Positions 9,554-18,707 are shown, counted from the first letter of the stretch. The stretch is DNA of 64,000 nucleotides from WLWS01 sp965243105 (GCA_965243105.1 CBDEUC010000003.1:2418001-2482000); one strand, 5' to 3'. The notes: generated by a model from the sequence alone, not told the origin. Numbers and translations: made by a program.

Positions 9554-11656
9554 GTGGCACGAACGACTCCTATCGAGCGTTATCGAAATATCGGCATCAT
9601 GGCTCACATCGATGCTGGCAAGACGACAACGACTGAACGAATACTGTATTACACGGGCGTCTCTCACAAGATAGGCGAGGTTCACGACGGTGCTGCCGTT
9701 ATGGACTGGATGGAACAGGAGCAGGAAAGAGGTATCACGATTACCTCGGCAGCAACAACCTGCTTCTGGAAAGGAATGTCAGGGCAGTTCCCTGAGCATC
9801 GTATCAATATCATTGATACACCCGGGCACGTGGATTTCACCATCGAGGTGGAAAGAAGCCTGCGGGTACTGGATGGAGCCTGCGCTGTATTTTGTGCAGT
9901 AGGTGGCGTTGAACCCCAGTCGGAAACGGTCTGGAGGCAGGCCACAAAATATAATGTGCCTCGCATGGCCTTTGTTAACAAGATGGACAGGGCCGGTGCG
10001 GATTTTCTGCGCGTTGTAGGGCAGATAAAAGAGAGATTGGGTAGTAACCCGGTGCCGATACAGCTTCCAATCGGAGCCGAGGAAAAGTTTGAAGGTATCG
10101 TTGACCTGGTAAAGATGAAAGCCATCTACTGGGAAAACGAGAATATGGGAGTTCGCTTCGAGGAGAGGGAAATTCCCGAAGAGATGCTGGAGCAGTGCCA
10201 GGAGTACCGTGAACTGATGCTGGAGTCTGCGGCTGAAGCCTCGGAAGAGCTGATGGAGGCCTACCTGGAAGATGGCGACCTTGATGAAGAAGCCATCATG
10301 CAGGGACTACGCACCAGGACCTTGAGTAACGAAGTTGTGCCGACACTGTGTGGCTCTGCTTTCAAGAACAAGGGTGTGCAGGCGATGCTCGATGCAGTTA
10401 TCAGTTTTATGCCGGCACCGGTGGACGTGCCAGCAATTAGAGGCATCCTTGATGATGGTAAGGATACCGAGGCAGAAAGAGCACCCGAAGATGATGGTCA
10501 CTTTTCTGCCCTTGCCTTCAAGATTGCGACGGATCCCTTTGTGGGGAACCTGACCTTTTTCCGGGTGTATTCCGGGGTGTTGAACTCGGGGGATACATTA
10601 TATAACCCGGTTAAGGGTAAGAAGGAGCGTATCGGCAGGTTGCTGCAAATGCATGCAAATAGTCGAGAGGAAATAAAGGAAGTCAGGGCAGGTGATATCG
10701 CCGCGGCGGTTGGCCTGAAAGATGTGACCACCGGGGATACGCTGTGCGACCCGGATGAAATCATCACCCTGGAAAGAATGGAGTTCCCGGACCCGGTTAT
10801 TGCTGTAGCGGTGGAGCCGAAGACTAAACCGGACCAGGAGAAGATGGGTGTGGCACTGGGCAAGTTAGCCCAGGAGGATCCTTCATTTCGTGTACACACG
10901 GACGAGGAATCCGGTCAGACAATCATTTCCGGTATGGGTGAATTGCACCTGGAGATTATTGTTGACCGACTGAAGCGCGAATTCAGTGTCGAGGCCAATG
11001 TCGGAAAGCCGCAGGTTGCGTACAGGGAAACCATACGCAGCGTAATTGGAAAGGCCGAGGGCAAGTTTGTAAGACAGTCAGGTGGGCGAGGGCAGTATGG
11101 ACACGTAGTACTGAAGCTGGAGCCGCAGCCACCGGGAAGTGGTTTTGAGTTTATTAATGAGATCGTCGGTGGCGTTGTACCAAAGGAATATATACCGGCG
11201 GTGGGCAAGGGAATTGAAGAACAGATGCAGAACGGGATAGTCGCTGGCTACCCCGTTGTAGATGTGAAAGTAACGCTTTTTGATGGTTCTTTTCACGAGG
11301 TTGACTCCAGCGAGATGGCGTTTAAGATCGCCGGCTCCATGGGCTTCAGGGAAGGGGCAATGCAGGCCAGCCCGGTTGTACTGGAGCCGATTATGCAGGT
11401 TGAAGTAGTGACACCGGAGGATTACCTCGGGTCTGTCACCGGTGACATTAGTCGCCGCCGAGGAGTACTGCAGGGTACAGAAGAATCGCCGGCAGGAAAG
11501 ATAGTCAGGGCTGAAGTACCCCTGTCTGAAATGTTTGGATATGCGACAGATTTGCGCTCTGCATCACAGGGGCGAGCTGTCTATACGATGGAATTTTCGA
11601 AATATAGTGAAGTACCGGCGAATATCGCCGAAGGGATAATTGCAAAAAATCATTAA
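9554..11656 (+). CDS. fusA: translation elongation factor G
   Basis: GTPase that drives translocation and, with RRF, ribosome recycling (700 aa; E. coli 704). Starts at GTG 9554 after AGGGAG (9537-9542). The G motifs are visible: AHIDAGKTTTTE near residues 17-28, the switch-I segment GITITSAATT, DTPGHVDF and NKMDR. Domains II to V follow at normal length. Third gene of the str cluster, 25 bases before tuf. Its threonine codons are mixed, in contrast to the ACG-dominated tuf next door. Confidence 0.99.
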   Translation: MARTTPIERYRNIGIMAHIDAGKTTTTERILYYTGVSHKIGEVHDGAAVMDWMEQEQERGITITSAATTCFWKGMSGQFPEHRINIIDTPGHVDFTIEVERSLRVLDGACAVFCAVGGVEPQSETVWRQATKYNVPRMAFVNKMDRAGADFLRVVGQIKERLGSNPVPIQLPIGAEEKFEGIVDLVKMKAIYWENENMGVRFEEREIPEEMLEQCQEYRELMLESAAEASEELMEAYLEDGDLDEEAIMQGLRTRTLSNEVVPTLCGSAFKNKGVQAMLDAVISFMPAPVDVPAIRGILDDGKDTEAERAPEDDGHFSALAFKIATDPFVGNLTFFRVYSGVLNSGDTLYNPVKGKKERIGRLLQMHANSREEIKEVRAGDIAAAVGLKDVTTGDTLCDPDEIITLERMEFPDPVIAVAVEPKTKPDQEKMGVALGKLAQEDPSFRVHTDEESGQTIISGMGELHLEIIVDRLKREFSVEANVGKPQVAYRETIRSVIGKAEGKFVRQSGGRGQYGHVVLKLEPQPPGSGFEFINEIVGGVVPKEYIPAVGKGIEEQMQNGIVAGYPVVDVKVTLFDGSFHEVDSSEMAFKIAGSMGFREGAMQASPVVLEPIMQVEVVTPEDYLGSVTGDISRRRGVLQGTEESPAGKIVRAEVPLSEMFGYATDLRSASQGRAVYTMEFSKYSEVPANIAEGIIAKNH

Positions 11657-11681
11657 CAGTAAATGAGCTGAGGTAAAAATC

Positions 11682-12872
11682 GTGTCCAAGGAAAAATTTG
11701 AAAGAAATAAACCGCATGTGAACGTGGGCACCATTGGTCACGTTGACCACGGTAAGACGACGTTGACAGCGGCAATGACGACGATCCAAGCAGGCAAGTT
11801 CGGTGGTGAAACGAAAGCCTATGACCAGATCGATAACGCGCCGGAAGAGCGTGAACGTGGTATCACGATTGCCACGGCTCACGTGGAGTACGAAAGCGAT
11901 ACGCGTCACTACGCCCACGTAGACTGCCCGGGACACGCAGACTATGTGAAGAACATGATCACGGGTGCAGCGCAGATGGACGGCGCGGTGCTGGTGGTAA
12001 GTGCCGCAGACGGCCCGATGCCGCAGACGCGTGAGCATATCCTGCTGGCCCGCCAGGTAGGTGTGCCTTACATCGTGGTGTACCTGAACAAGGCGGACCA
12101 GGTGGACGATGCAGAGCTGCTTGAGCTGGTCGAGATGGAAGTGCGCGAGCTGCTGGACACGTATGAATTCCCGGGTGATGACACCCCGGTAGTGACGGGT
12201 AGTGCACTGAAGGCCCTGGAAGGAGACACGAGTGACATCGGTGTGCCGTCAATCGATAAGCTGATAGCGGCGATGGATGATTACATTCCGATCCCTGAGC
12301 GGCCGGTAGACCAGCCGTTCCTGTTGCCGATAGAGGACGTGTTCTCGATATCAGGACGCGGCACGGTGGTCACAGGCCGAGTCGAGCGCGGCATTATCAA
12401 GGTGGGTGAAGAAATTGAGATCGTGGGCATCAAGGAGACGCAGAAGACGACGTGTACGGGTGTCGAGATGTTCAGGAAGCTGCTTGATGAAGGCCAGGCG
12501 GGTGACAACGTGGGTGTGTTGCTGCGTGGCACGAAGCGCGAGGAAGTGGAGCGAGGCCAGGTACTTTGTGTCCCGGGTTCCATAACACCGCACACGAAGT
12601 TTGAAGCAGAAGTGTATGTACTGAGCAAGGAAGAGGGTGGACGTCATACGCCGTTTTTCAACAACTACCGTCCGCAGTTTTACTTCAGGACCACGGACGT
12701 GACGGGAGCGGTGACCTTGCCGTCAGGCACGGAGATGGTGATGCCGGGCGACAACGTGAAGGTGGAAGTGGCATTGATCAACCCGATTGCGATGGAAGAA
12801 GGTCTGCGCTTCGCGATACGAGAAGGCGGTCGCACGGTGGGTGCGGGCGTGGTCTCAAAGATCATCGAGTAA
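11682..12872 (+). CDS. tuf: translation elongation factor Tu
   Basis: GTPase that delivers aminoacyl-tRNA to the ribosome (396 aa; E. coli 394). Starts at GTG 11682. Motifs: GHVDHGKT at 19-26, DCPGHADY with D81 and H85 (the catalytic His), NKAD and GSALKAL. Codon use is odd: 25 of 32 threonines are ACG, while EF-G and the ribosomal genes mix ACC, ACT, ACA and ACG. Several segments (ATAHVEYE, SDIGVPSIDKL, the C-terminal VVSKIIE) differ from the E. coli and Pseudomonas forms as I remember them. Transfer or gene conversion is possible. No second tuf lies in the window. Confidence 0.98.
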   Translation: MSKEKFERNKPHVNVGTIGHVDHGKTTLTAAMTTIQAGKFGGETKAYDQIDNAPEERERGITIATAHVEYESDTRHYAHVDCPGHADYVKNMITGAAQMDGAVLVVSAADGPMPQTREHILLARQVGVPYIVVYLNKADQVDDAELLELVEMEVRELLDTYEFPGDDTPVVTGSALKALEGDTSDIGVPSIDKLIAAMDDYIPIPERPVDQPFLLPIEDVFSISGRGTVVTGRVERGIIKVGEEIEIVGIKETQKTTCTGVEMFRKLLDEGQAGDNVGVLLRGTKREEVERGQVLCVPGSITPHTKFEAEVYVLSKEEGGRHTPFFNNYRPQFYFRTTDVTGAVTLPSGTEMVMPGDNVKVEVALINPIAMEEGLRFAIREGGRTVGAGVVSKIIE

Positions 12873-12934
12873 GGTCATCAAGACAAAGAATATCATCGGT
12901 TAAACAACGTAAGTTATAAGAGATTGAGAAGGAA

Positions 12935-13249
12935 ATGGCAGAGCAACAGATAATTCGTATACGCCTGAAGGCTTTTGATCATCGTCTGATTGATCAGTCC
13001 ACACGTGAGATCGTGGAGACTGCTCGTCGTACCGGCGCACAGATCAAAGGTCCTATTCCTCTGCCTACCAAGAAAGAAAGATACACCGTTTTAATCTCAC
13101 CTCACGTTAACAAAGATGCCCGCGACCAGTATGAAATCCGTACCCATAAACGCCTCCTGGATATTGTAGATCCAACGGAAAAAACCGTGGACGCGCTTAT
13201 GAAACTGGACCTGGCCGCCGGCGTGGATGTGCAAATCAAGCTGAACTGA
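12935..13249 (+). CDS. rpsJ: 30S ribosomal protein S10
   Basis: Small-subunit head protein that, as NusE, also joins the transcription antitermination complex with NusB. At 104 aa it is normal length, with the tRNA-region loop SPHVNKDARDQYEIRTHKR. It heads the S10 cluster. The gap from tuf is only 62 bases, too short for a long L4-responsive leader of the E. coli S10 type, and I see no clear promoter there, so it is probably read through from the str genes. Confidence 0.99.
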   Translation: MAEQQIIRIRLKAFDHRLIDQSTREIVETARRTGAQIKGPIPLPTKKERYTVLISPHVNKDARDQYEIRTHKRLLDIVDPTEKTVDALMKLDLAAGVDVQIKLN

Positions 13250-13298
13250 TATTTGAGACCCTGGCTAAATTAGATAGATAAATTCTGGAATTATAGAA

Positions 13299-13943
13299 AT
13301 GAGCATCGGAATAATTGGTAAAAAGCGCGGAATGACCAGGGTCTTCACTGAAGACGGTCAATCTGTGCCGGTGACAGTGATAGAAGCCAACCCGAACAAG
13401 ATCACCGGGGTAACCGATGTGGACCGGCAGGGTTACCGGGCTATCCAGTTGGCCTGGGGTGAAAAACGCCAGAGCCTGATAAACAAGCCCAGGGCAGGTG
13501 TATTGTCCGGAGCTGAAGTAGAAAGCGCCGAGGGTCTCACCGAGTTTCGCCTGCAGGAAGGCGAAGGTGAAGAACTGGCAGCGGGTGGCGAAATCAAGGT
13601 TGATATCTTTGCGGATGGACAAATTGTCGACGTGACTGGCACAACGATTGGTAAGGGATTTGCCGGTGCCATCAAGCGTCATAACTTCCGTCACCAGAGA
13701 AATTCTCACGGTAACTCTATATCTCACCGTGCGCCCGGCTCAATTGGCCAATGCCAGACTCCGGGTCGCGTTTTCAAGGGTAAAAAAATGGCGGGTCACA
13801 TGGGTAACGTGCGTCGCACCAGCCAGAACCTTGAGATTGTTAAAGTTGATGCCGAACGTAACCTGCTTTTGATTAAGGGTGCTGTGCCAGGTTCCAAGGG
13901 TGGAAAAGTCATCGTCAAGCCAGCTGTTAAGGCGAAGGGCTGA
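13299..13943 (+). CDS. rplC: 50S ribosomal protein L3
   Basis: Early-assembly large-subunit protein whose long loop reaches the peptidyl-transferase centre (214 aa; E. coli 209). The loop PGSIGQCQTPGRVFKGKKM is present; Q153 aligns with E. coli Q150, the PrmB methylation site. Two small acidic or linker expansions explain the extra length (for example GEGEELAAGGE). Second gene of the S10 cluster, 10 bases before rplD. Confidence 0.99.
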   Translation: MSIGIIGKKRGMTRVFTEDGQSVPVTVIEANPNKITGVTDVDRQGYRAIQLAWGEKRQSLINKPRAGVLSGAEVESAEGLTEFRLQEGEGEELAAGGEIKVDIFADGQIVDVTGTTIGKGFAGAIKRHNFRHQRNSHGNSISHRAPGSIGQCQTPGRVFKGKKMAGHMGNVRRTSQNLEIVKVDAERNLLLIKGAVPGSKGGKVIVKPAVKAKG

Positions 13944-13953
13944 GAGAAGAATT

Positions 13954-14568
13954 ATGGAACTAACATTACATAAAAGTGGTGGAAAGGCTGGCAAGGTCAG
14001 CGTGTCAGAGACCGTGTTTGGAGCCAGCTACAACGAGGCGCTGGTTCACCAGGTGCTCACCTCTTATACGGCCGCAGCGCGTGCAGGTACCAAGGCACAA
14101 AAGAATCGTTCCGCGGTCAGTGGTGGTGGCAAGAAACCCTTTCGGCAGAAGGGAACAGGTCGCGCAAGGGCCGGTACCATTCGTAGCCCGCTTTGGCGTG
14201 GTGGCGGTGTGACATTTGCTGCGAGGCCGCGTGACTACTCAAAGAAAGTAAACAAGAAGATGTATCGCGGAGCAATTCGCTCAATCTTCTCCGAGTTACT
14301 TCGCACCGAACGCCTTATCTGCGTTGAAGAGTTTCAGTTGGAAGAACCGAAGACCAAGGCTGCTATTGCCAGCCTGGCTGCGCTCGAATTGACCGAGGCA
14401 CTGATTATTACTGATGAGGTTACAAAAGATCTTTTCCTCGCGACCCGGAATATTCCGAGGGTTGATGTAATCGATACGACGGAAATAGATCCTTATTCAC
14501 TGATTGGGTTCGACAAGGTTTTGATTACCAAGAGTGCCCTGGAGAAAGTCGAGGCCTGGTTATCATGA
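13954..14568 (+). CDS. rplD: 50S ribosomal protein L4
   Basis: Large-subunit protein lining the exit tunnel (204 aa; E. coli 201). The start is ATG 13954 (MELTLHKSGGKAG), 10 bases after the rplC stop; a longer reading frame reaches back into rplC but lacks family similarity there. The tunnel-loop segment KKPFRQKGTGRARAG is intact, so macrolide-resistance positions look ordinary. The last four bases (ATGA) overlap the start of rplW, indicating translational coupling. In E. coli L4 represses the S10 operon through a leader that seems absent here. Confidence 0.98.
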   Translation: MELTLHKSGGKAGKVSVSETVFGASYNEALVHQVLTSYTAAARAGTKAQKNRSAVSGGGKKPFRQKGTGRARAGTIRSPLWRGGGVTFAARPRDYSKKVNKKMYRGAIRSIFSELLRTERLICVEEFQLEEPKTKAAIASLAALELTEALIITDEVTKDLFLATRNIPRVDVIDTTEIDPYSLIGFDKVLITKSALEKVEAWLS

Positions 14569-14861
14569 GTAATAACGAACGATTGATGAAAGTACTGCTT
14601 TCTCCACGCATCACCGAGAAAAGCACCCTGGTTGGCGATAAGCACAACCAGTTCGTATTCAAGGTGATGAAAGATGCCAGCAAGCCGGAAATCAAGCAGG
14701 CTGTAGAACTGATGTTCACTGTTGAAGTGGAATCCGTGCGTGTTTGCAACGTAAGGGGCAAGCAAAAAAGATTTAAAAATACAGTAGGCGGCCGAGCCGA
14801 CTGGAAAAAGGCCTATGTGAAGCTGAAACCCGGTTTCGACATAGATTATATGGGCGCTTAA
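14565..14861 (+). CDS. rplW: 50S ribosomal protein L23
   Basis: Protein at the mouth of the polypeptide exit tunnel, docking site for trigger factor and SRP (98 aa; E. coli 100). The exposed-loop residues VEVESVRVCNVRGKQKR are recognisable, and E in the TVEVES segment corresponds to the trigger-factor contact region. The start ATG overlaps the rplD stop by four bases; rplB follows after 18 bases. Confidence 0.98.
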   Translation: MSNNERLMKVLLSPRITEKSTLVGDKHNQFVFKVMKDASKPEIKQAVELMFTVEVESVRVCNVRGKQKRFKNTVGGRADWKKAYVKLKPGFDIDYMGA

Positions 14862-14879
14862 GAAAACGAGATTGAAGCG

Positions 14880-15710
14880 ATGCCGCTAGTTAAACCAAGA
14901 CCGACATCACCCGGACGACGAGGGGTCGTTAAAGTTGTAAACCCGGACCTTTATAAAGGTGCGCCTTATGAGCCGCTGCTTGAAAAGCAGAGCAAGAGTG
15001 CCGGGCGAAACAACGCCGGCCGAATCACCGTTAGACATCGTGGTGGTGGCGCAAAGCAGCGTTATCGCATTATCGATTTCAAGCGGGACAAGGACGGTAT
15101 CCCCTGCAAGGTTGAGAGGATCGAATACGATCCGAACCGCAGTGCCAATATCGCGCTGCTGTTATACGCAGATGGCGAGAGACGCTACATCATTGCGCCG
15201 CAGGGAATATCCCAGGGTGCTGAGTTAATGTCTGGTGACCAGGCCCCAATTAAAGCAGGAAATTGCCTGAGCTTGCGCAGTATTCCCGTGGGCTCAACTG
15301 TTCACTGCATTGAATTGAAGCCAGGCAAGGGCGCACAGATGGCCCGCGGTGCCGGAACCAGTGCCCAGCTCGTGGCACGGGAAGGTGCCCACGCTACTCT
15401 CAGGTTGCGCTCCGGTGAAATGCGTAAAGTGCTGTCTGATTGTCGTGCAACCATGGGTGAAGTTGGTAATGGAGAGCATTCTTTACGACAGCTGGGTAAA
15501 GCAGGTGCCAAGCGCTGGAGGGGTATTCGCCCGACGGTTCGTGGTGTCGCTATGAACCCGGTTGACCACCCACATGGTGGTGGTGAAGGCCGTACTTCAG
15601 GTGGTCGTCACCCGGTAAGCCCCTGGGGCGTGCCTGCAAAAGGGTTCAAGACCAGGAAAAACAAGCGTACTGACAACATGATCGTACGTAAGAGAAGCAA
15701 CCGGAAATAG
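14880..15710 (+). CDS. rplB: 50S ribosomal protein L2
   Basis: One of the most conserved large-subunit proteins, needed for subunit joining and close to the peptidyl-transferase centre (276 aa; E. coli 273). The C-terminal motif NPVDHPHGGGEGRTSGG holds the conserved histidine. The basic C-terminal tail ends KRSNRK. It lies 18 bases after rplW and 31 before rpsS. Confidence 0.99.
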   Translation: MPLVKPRPTSPGRRGVVKVVNPDLYKGAPYEPLLEKQSKSAGRNNAGRITVRHRGGGAKQRYRIIDFKRDKDGIPCKVERIEYDPNRSANIALLLYADGERRYIIAPQGISQGAELMSGDQAPIKAGNCLSLRSIPVGSTVHCIELKPGKGAQMARGAGTSAQLVAREGAHATLRLRSGEMRKVLSDCRATMGEVGNGEHSLRQLGKAGAKRWRGIRPTVRGVAMNPVDHPHGGGEGRTSGGRHPVSPWGVPAKGFKTRKNKRTDNMIVRKRSNRK

Positions 15711-15741
15711 GCCGAAGAGCCACAGGTAACAGGAGATATTA

Positions 15742-16011
15742 GTGCCACGTTCAGTTAAAAAAGGTCCTTTTGTAGACCATCACCTGATGAAGAAGGTTGA
15801 GACGGCTAAAGAAAGTAACGACAAGAGGCCAATCAAGACATGGTCCAGGCGTTCAATGGTCTTACCTGAAATGGTTGGCCTGACAATTGCCGTACACAAC
15901 GGTAAGGACCATATGCCGATTTTTATTTCGGAAAACATGGTAGGGCACAAGCTCGGAGAGTTTGCCGTTACCAGGACTTACCGTGGTCATGCCGCAGACA
16001 AGAAAAGTTAG
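15742..16011 (+). CDS. rpsS: 30S ribosomal protein S19
   Basis: Small-subunit head protein that binds 16S rRNA together with S13 near the A-site finger (89 aa; E. coli 92). Starts at GTG 15742, ten bases after AGGAG (15731-15735). The family segment VDHHLMKKVE and the C-terminal GEFAVTRTYRGHAADKK are present. Six bases before rplV. Confidence 0.98.
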   Translation: MPRSVKKGPFVDHHLMKKVETAKESNDKRPIKTWSRRSMVLPEMVGLTIAVHNGKDHMPIFISENMVGHKLGEFAVTRTYRGHAADKKS

Positions 16012-16017
16012 TGAATT

Positions 16018-16362
16018 ATGACAACCAAAGCGACATTAAAATACGCAAGGCTATCGCCGCAGAAAATGCGCCTGGTAGCTGACCAGATACGCGGACTGCC
16101 GGTGGACAGGGCGCTCAACATTCTTGAATTCAGCAACAAGAAGGGCGCGGTCATTGTCAAGAAACTGCTGGAATCAGCAATTGCAAACGCCGAGCACAAC
16201 GATGGCGCTGACATCGATGAATTAAAGGTTTCCGCTATTTGCGTAGACCAGGGTCCAACCCTGAAAAGGTTGAGACCAAGGGCGCGAGGACGTGCCGATC
16301 GAATTATTAAACGTATGAGCCACCTGACTATTACCGTGGCCGAGGCTGGAGAGCAGGCATAA
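16018..16362 (+). CDS. rplV: 50S ribosomal protein L22
   Basis: Exit-tunnel protein whose extended hairpin faces L4 at the constriction (114 aa; E. coli 110). The hairpin segment LKRLRPRARGRADRI is intact without the deletions seen in macrolide-resistant strains. Its TAA stop shares one base with the rpsC ATG (TAATG), so the two are likely translationally coupled. Confidence 0.98.
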   Translation: MTTKATLKYARLSPQKMRLVADQIRGLPVDRALNILEFSNKKGAVIVKKLLESAIANAEHNDGADIDELKVSAICVDQGPTLKRLRPRARGRADRIIKRMSHLTITVAEAGEQA

Positions 16363-17048
16363 TGGGACAGAAAGTACATCCAACCGGGATTCGCCTTGGG
16401 ATAATCAAGGACTGGACGTCAAAGTGGTACGCCGACTCAAAGGATTATGCGGGCTACCTGAAAACCGATCTCGAAGTGCGTGATTACCTGCGTAAGAAGC
16501 TTGCCAATGCATCGGTGAGCCGTATCCAGATTGAACGTCCGGCGAATAATGCCCGAGTAATCGTACACACCGCTCGCCCGGGTATCGTGATTGGTAAAAA
16601 GGGTGAAGACATTGATCGTTTAAGAATGGATATCACTCGCATGATGGGTGTACCCGCCACCGTCAGCGTTGAGGAAATCAGGAAGCCGGAGCTGGATGCA
16701 TACCTGGTGGCAGAAAGTGTTGCTCAGCAAATTGAGCGAAGGATCATGTTTCGTCGCGCGATGAAAAGAGCAGTGACAAACACCATGCGCCTCGGAGCCC
16801 AGGGCATCAAGATCAATGTCGCCGGGCGTCTGAACGGTGCAGAAATTGCGCGTTCCGAGTGGTACCGCGAAGGCAGGGTTCCACTGCACACGCTACGGGC
16901 TGATATTGATTATGGTGTAGCTGAATCAAACACCACCTATGGTGTGATTGGCGTAAAAGTATGGATTTTTAAAGGCGAAGTCCTCAGTCATGAGGAAGTT
17001 GTTGAGGAAGAAGCACCTGCTCAGCAGCCAGCACCCGCCGCAACTTGA
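16362..17048 (+). CDS. rpsC: 30S ribosomal protein S3
   Basis: Small-subunit head protein at the mRNA entry channel, with helicase-associated basic residues (228 aa; E. coli 233). The KH domain motif VIGKKGEDID and the segment GRLNGAEIARSEWYREGRVP are present. The C-terminal tail is short and Ala/Pro/Glu rich. It overlaps rplV by one base and precedes rplP by 12 bases. Confidence 0.99.
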   Translation: MGQKVHPTGIRLGIIKDWTSKWYADSKDYAGYLKTDLEVRDYLRKKLANASVSRIQIERPANNARVIVHTARPGIVIGKKGEDIDRLRMDITRMMGVPATVSVEEIRKPELDAYLVAESVAQQIERRIMFRRAMKRAVTNTMRLGAQGIKINVAGRLNGAEIARSEWYREGRVPLHTLRADIDYGVAESNTTYGVIGVKVWIFKGEVLSHEEVVEEEAPAQQPAPAAT

Positions 17049-17060
17049 TGAGTACATATC

Positions 17061-17474
17061 GTGTTACAGCCAAAGAAGACAAAATTTAGAAAGCAGATGA
17101 AGGGCCGCAATCGCGGACTTGCCCAGACTGGTTCAAGGGTGAGTTTTGGCGAGTATGGCATGAAAGCTATAGGCCGGGGCCGTATCACTGCCAGGCAAAT
17201 TGAAGCTGCACGACGAACCATTACCCGCAAGGTAAAGCGTGGCGGTAAGTTGTGGATCCGCGTGTTTCCGGACAAGCCTATAACCAAGAAGCCGCTGGAA
17301 GTTCGACAGGGTAAAGGTAAGGGTAATGTTGAGTACTGGGTGGCACTGGTGCAGCCAGGCAGCATGCTTTATGAAATCGAAGGTGTGTCCGAAGAGCTGG
17401 CACGGGAAGCATTTGAACTTGCAGCAGCCAAACTTCCAATCAAGACGACTTTCGTAAGCAGGACGGTGCTGTGA
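17061..17474 (+). CDS. rplP: 50S ribosomal protein L16
   Basis: Large-subunit protein beside the A-site tRNA elbow (137 aa; E. coli 136). Starts at GTG 17061 with the typical MLQPKKTKFRKQMKGRNRG. The segment RVFPDKPITKKP(L)EVRQGKGKG is recognisable; E. coli L16 is hydroxylated on an arginine in this region. Its TGA shares one base with the rpmC ATG (TGATG). Confidence 0.98.
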   Translation: MLQPKKTKFRKQMKGRNRGLAQTGSRVSFGEYGMKAIGRGRITARQIEAARRTITRKVKRGGKLWIRVFPDKPITKKPLEVRQGKGKGNVEYWVALVQPGSMLYEIEGVSEELAREAFELAAAKLPIKTTFVSRTVL

Positions 17475-17674
17475 TGAAAGCTGCAGAGCTAAGAGAAAAA
17501 AGCAGTGAAGAACTGCAAACGATGATCTCGGATTTATTACGAGAGCAATTTAACCTGCGTATGCAAAATGGTTCGGGCCAGCTTGCAAACTCGAGTCGCA
17601 TGAAAGCGGTACGCAAGGACATTGCACGGATAAAGACAGTAATGAATGAAATGAAAACGGCTGCGAATTCATGA
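17474..17674 (+). CDS. rpmC: 50S ribosomal protein L29
   Basis: Small helical-hairpin protein next to L23 at the exit tunnel, part of the SRP/trigger-factor platform (66 aa; E. coli 63). The true start is ATG 17474 (MKAAELREKS); an in-frame GTG three bases earlier lies within the rplP stop region. The motif LLREQFNLRMQ is diagnostic. ATGA overlap with rpsQ. Confidence 0.97.
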   Translation: MKAAELREKSSEELQTMISDLLREQFNLRMQNGSGQLANSSRMKAVRKDIARIKTVMNEMKTAANS

Positions 17675-17937
17675 GTGAAACACAACAAATTGCTAAGACA
17701 CTGACCGGAAAAGTAGTCAGTAACAAGATGGACAAGACCATTGCGGTAGTTATAGAGCGTACTGTGAAGCACCCTCTGTACGAGAAATTTATGAAAAGGT
17801 CTACAAAGTTACTTGCTCATGATGAGAATAACGAGTGCAAGGAAGGCGATACCGTGATTATCGAAGCATCACGACCGATTTCAAAAAGCAAATCCTGGCG
17901 GCTTCAAAAAGTGGTCGAAAAGGTCCAGGAAGTTTAA
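17671..17937 (+). CDS. rpsQ: 30S ribosomal protein S17
   Basis: OB-fold protein that binds helices 7 and 11 of 16S rRNA (88 aa; E. coli 84). Recognised by GKVVSNKMDKTIAV and the C-terminal segment RPISKSKSWRLQKVVE. Overlaps rpmC by four bases; last gene of the S10 part of the cluster. A 38-base gap follows before rplN, where E. coli has the spc promoter; I see no convincing promoter here. Confidence 0.98.
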   Translation: MSETQQIAKTLTGKVVSNKMDKTIAVVIERTVKHPLYEKFMKRSTKLLAHDENNECKEGDTVIIEASRPISKSKSWRLQKVVEKVQEV

Positions 17938-17975
17938 TTTTTAAGAAACGATAAGAAAGAGACTGGAGAAAACAC

Positions 17976-18344
17976 GTGATACAGATGCAGACAATGTTGG
18001 ACGCCGCTGACAATAGCGGGGCGCGTCGTATGATGTGTGTCAAAGTGCTGGGCGGCTCGAAACGTCGCTACGCAAAAATAGGCGACATTATCAAGGTCAC
18101 CATCAAGGAAGCGATTCCGCGAGGAAAGGTAAAAAAGGGTGAGGTTTATAACGCAGTCGTTGTCCGAACAAGGAAAGGGGTACGTAGAAACGATGGTTCT
18201 GCTATCCGCTTTGATGGAAACGCAGCAGTGCTGCTGAACAACCAGCTACAACCAATCGGTACTCGAATTTTTGGCCCTGTGACACGTGAACTACGTAACG
18301 AACGATTTATGAAAATTGTTTCGTTGGCTCCAGAGGTGCTTTGA
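17976..18344 (+). CDS. rplN: 50S ribosomal protein L14
   Basis: Intersubunit-face protein that contacts 16S helix 14 and is the docking site of RsfS (122 aa; E. coli 123). Starts at GTG 17976 after CTGGAGAA (17963-17970). The family start MIQMQTMLDAADNSGAR and the GPVTRELR segment are clear. One base separates its stop from rplX. Confidence 0.98.
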   Translation: MIQMQTMLDAADNSGARRMMCVKVLGGSKRRYAKIGDIIKVTIKEAIPRGKVKKGEVYNAVVVRTRKGVRRNDGSAIRFDGNAAVLLNNQLQPIGTRIFGPVTRELRNERFMKIVSLAPEVL

Positions 18345-18345
18345 T

Positions 18346-18666
18346 ATGAATAAAATCAGGAAAGGCGATGAGGTTGTGATCCTCGCAGGCAAAGACAAGG
18401 GCAAACGTGGAGTTGTGCTACGCGTCGTTGATGAGCGTGATGGCGTAATCGTTGAAAATGTAAACATGGTGAAGCGTCACACAAAGGGTAACCCAATGCA
18501 GGGCACGCCTGGTGGCATCGTGGAAAAAGAGATGCCCCTGCATATTTCCAATGTGGCGATATGGAATCCTGTTTCCAACAAGGGCGACAGGATCGGTTTC
18601 AAGACCCTGGAAGATGGGCGCAAAGTCAGGGTATTTCGGTCAACCGATGAGGTTGTAGACGTTTAA
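18346..18666 (+). CDS. rplX: 50S ribosomal protein L24
   Basis: Assembly-initiator protein of the large subunit with a KOW fold (106 aa; E. coli 104). The start ATG 18346 (MNKIRKGDEVVILAGKDKG) sits two bases after the rplN stop codon begins to clear; a longer frame extends into rplN but adds no family residues. The loop NMVKRHTKGNPMQGTPGGIV is conserved. 41 bases before rplE. Confidence 0.97.
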   Translation: MNKIRKGDEVVILAGKDKGKRGVVLRVVDERDGVIVENVNMVKRHTKGNPMQGTPGGIVEKEMPLHISNVAIWNPVSNKGDRIGFKTLEDGRKVRVFRSTDEVVDV

Positions 18667-18707
18667 CTGCTACGACAGTTAACTAATAAGGTATTAATGA
18701 GATTCAA

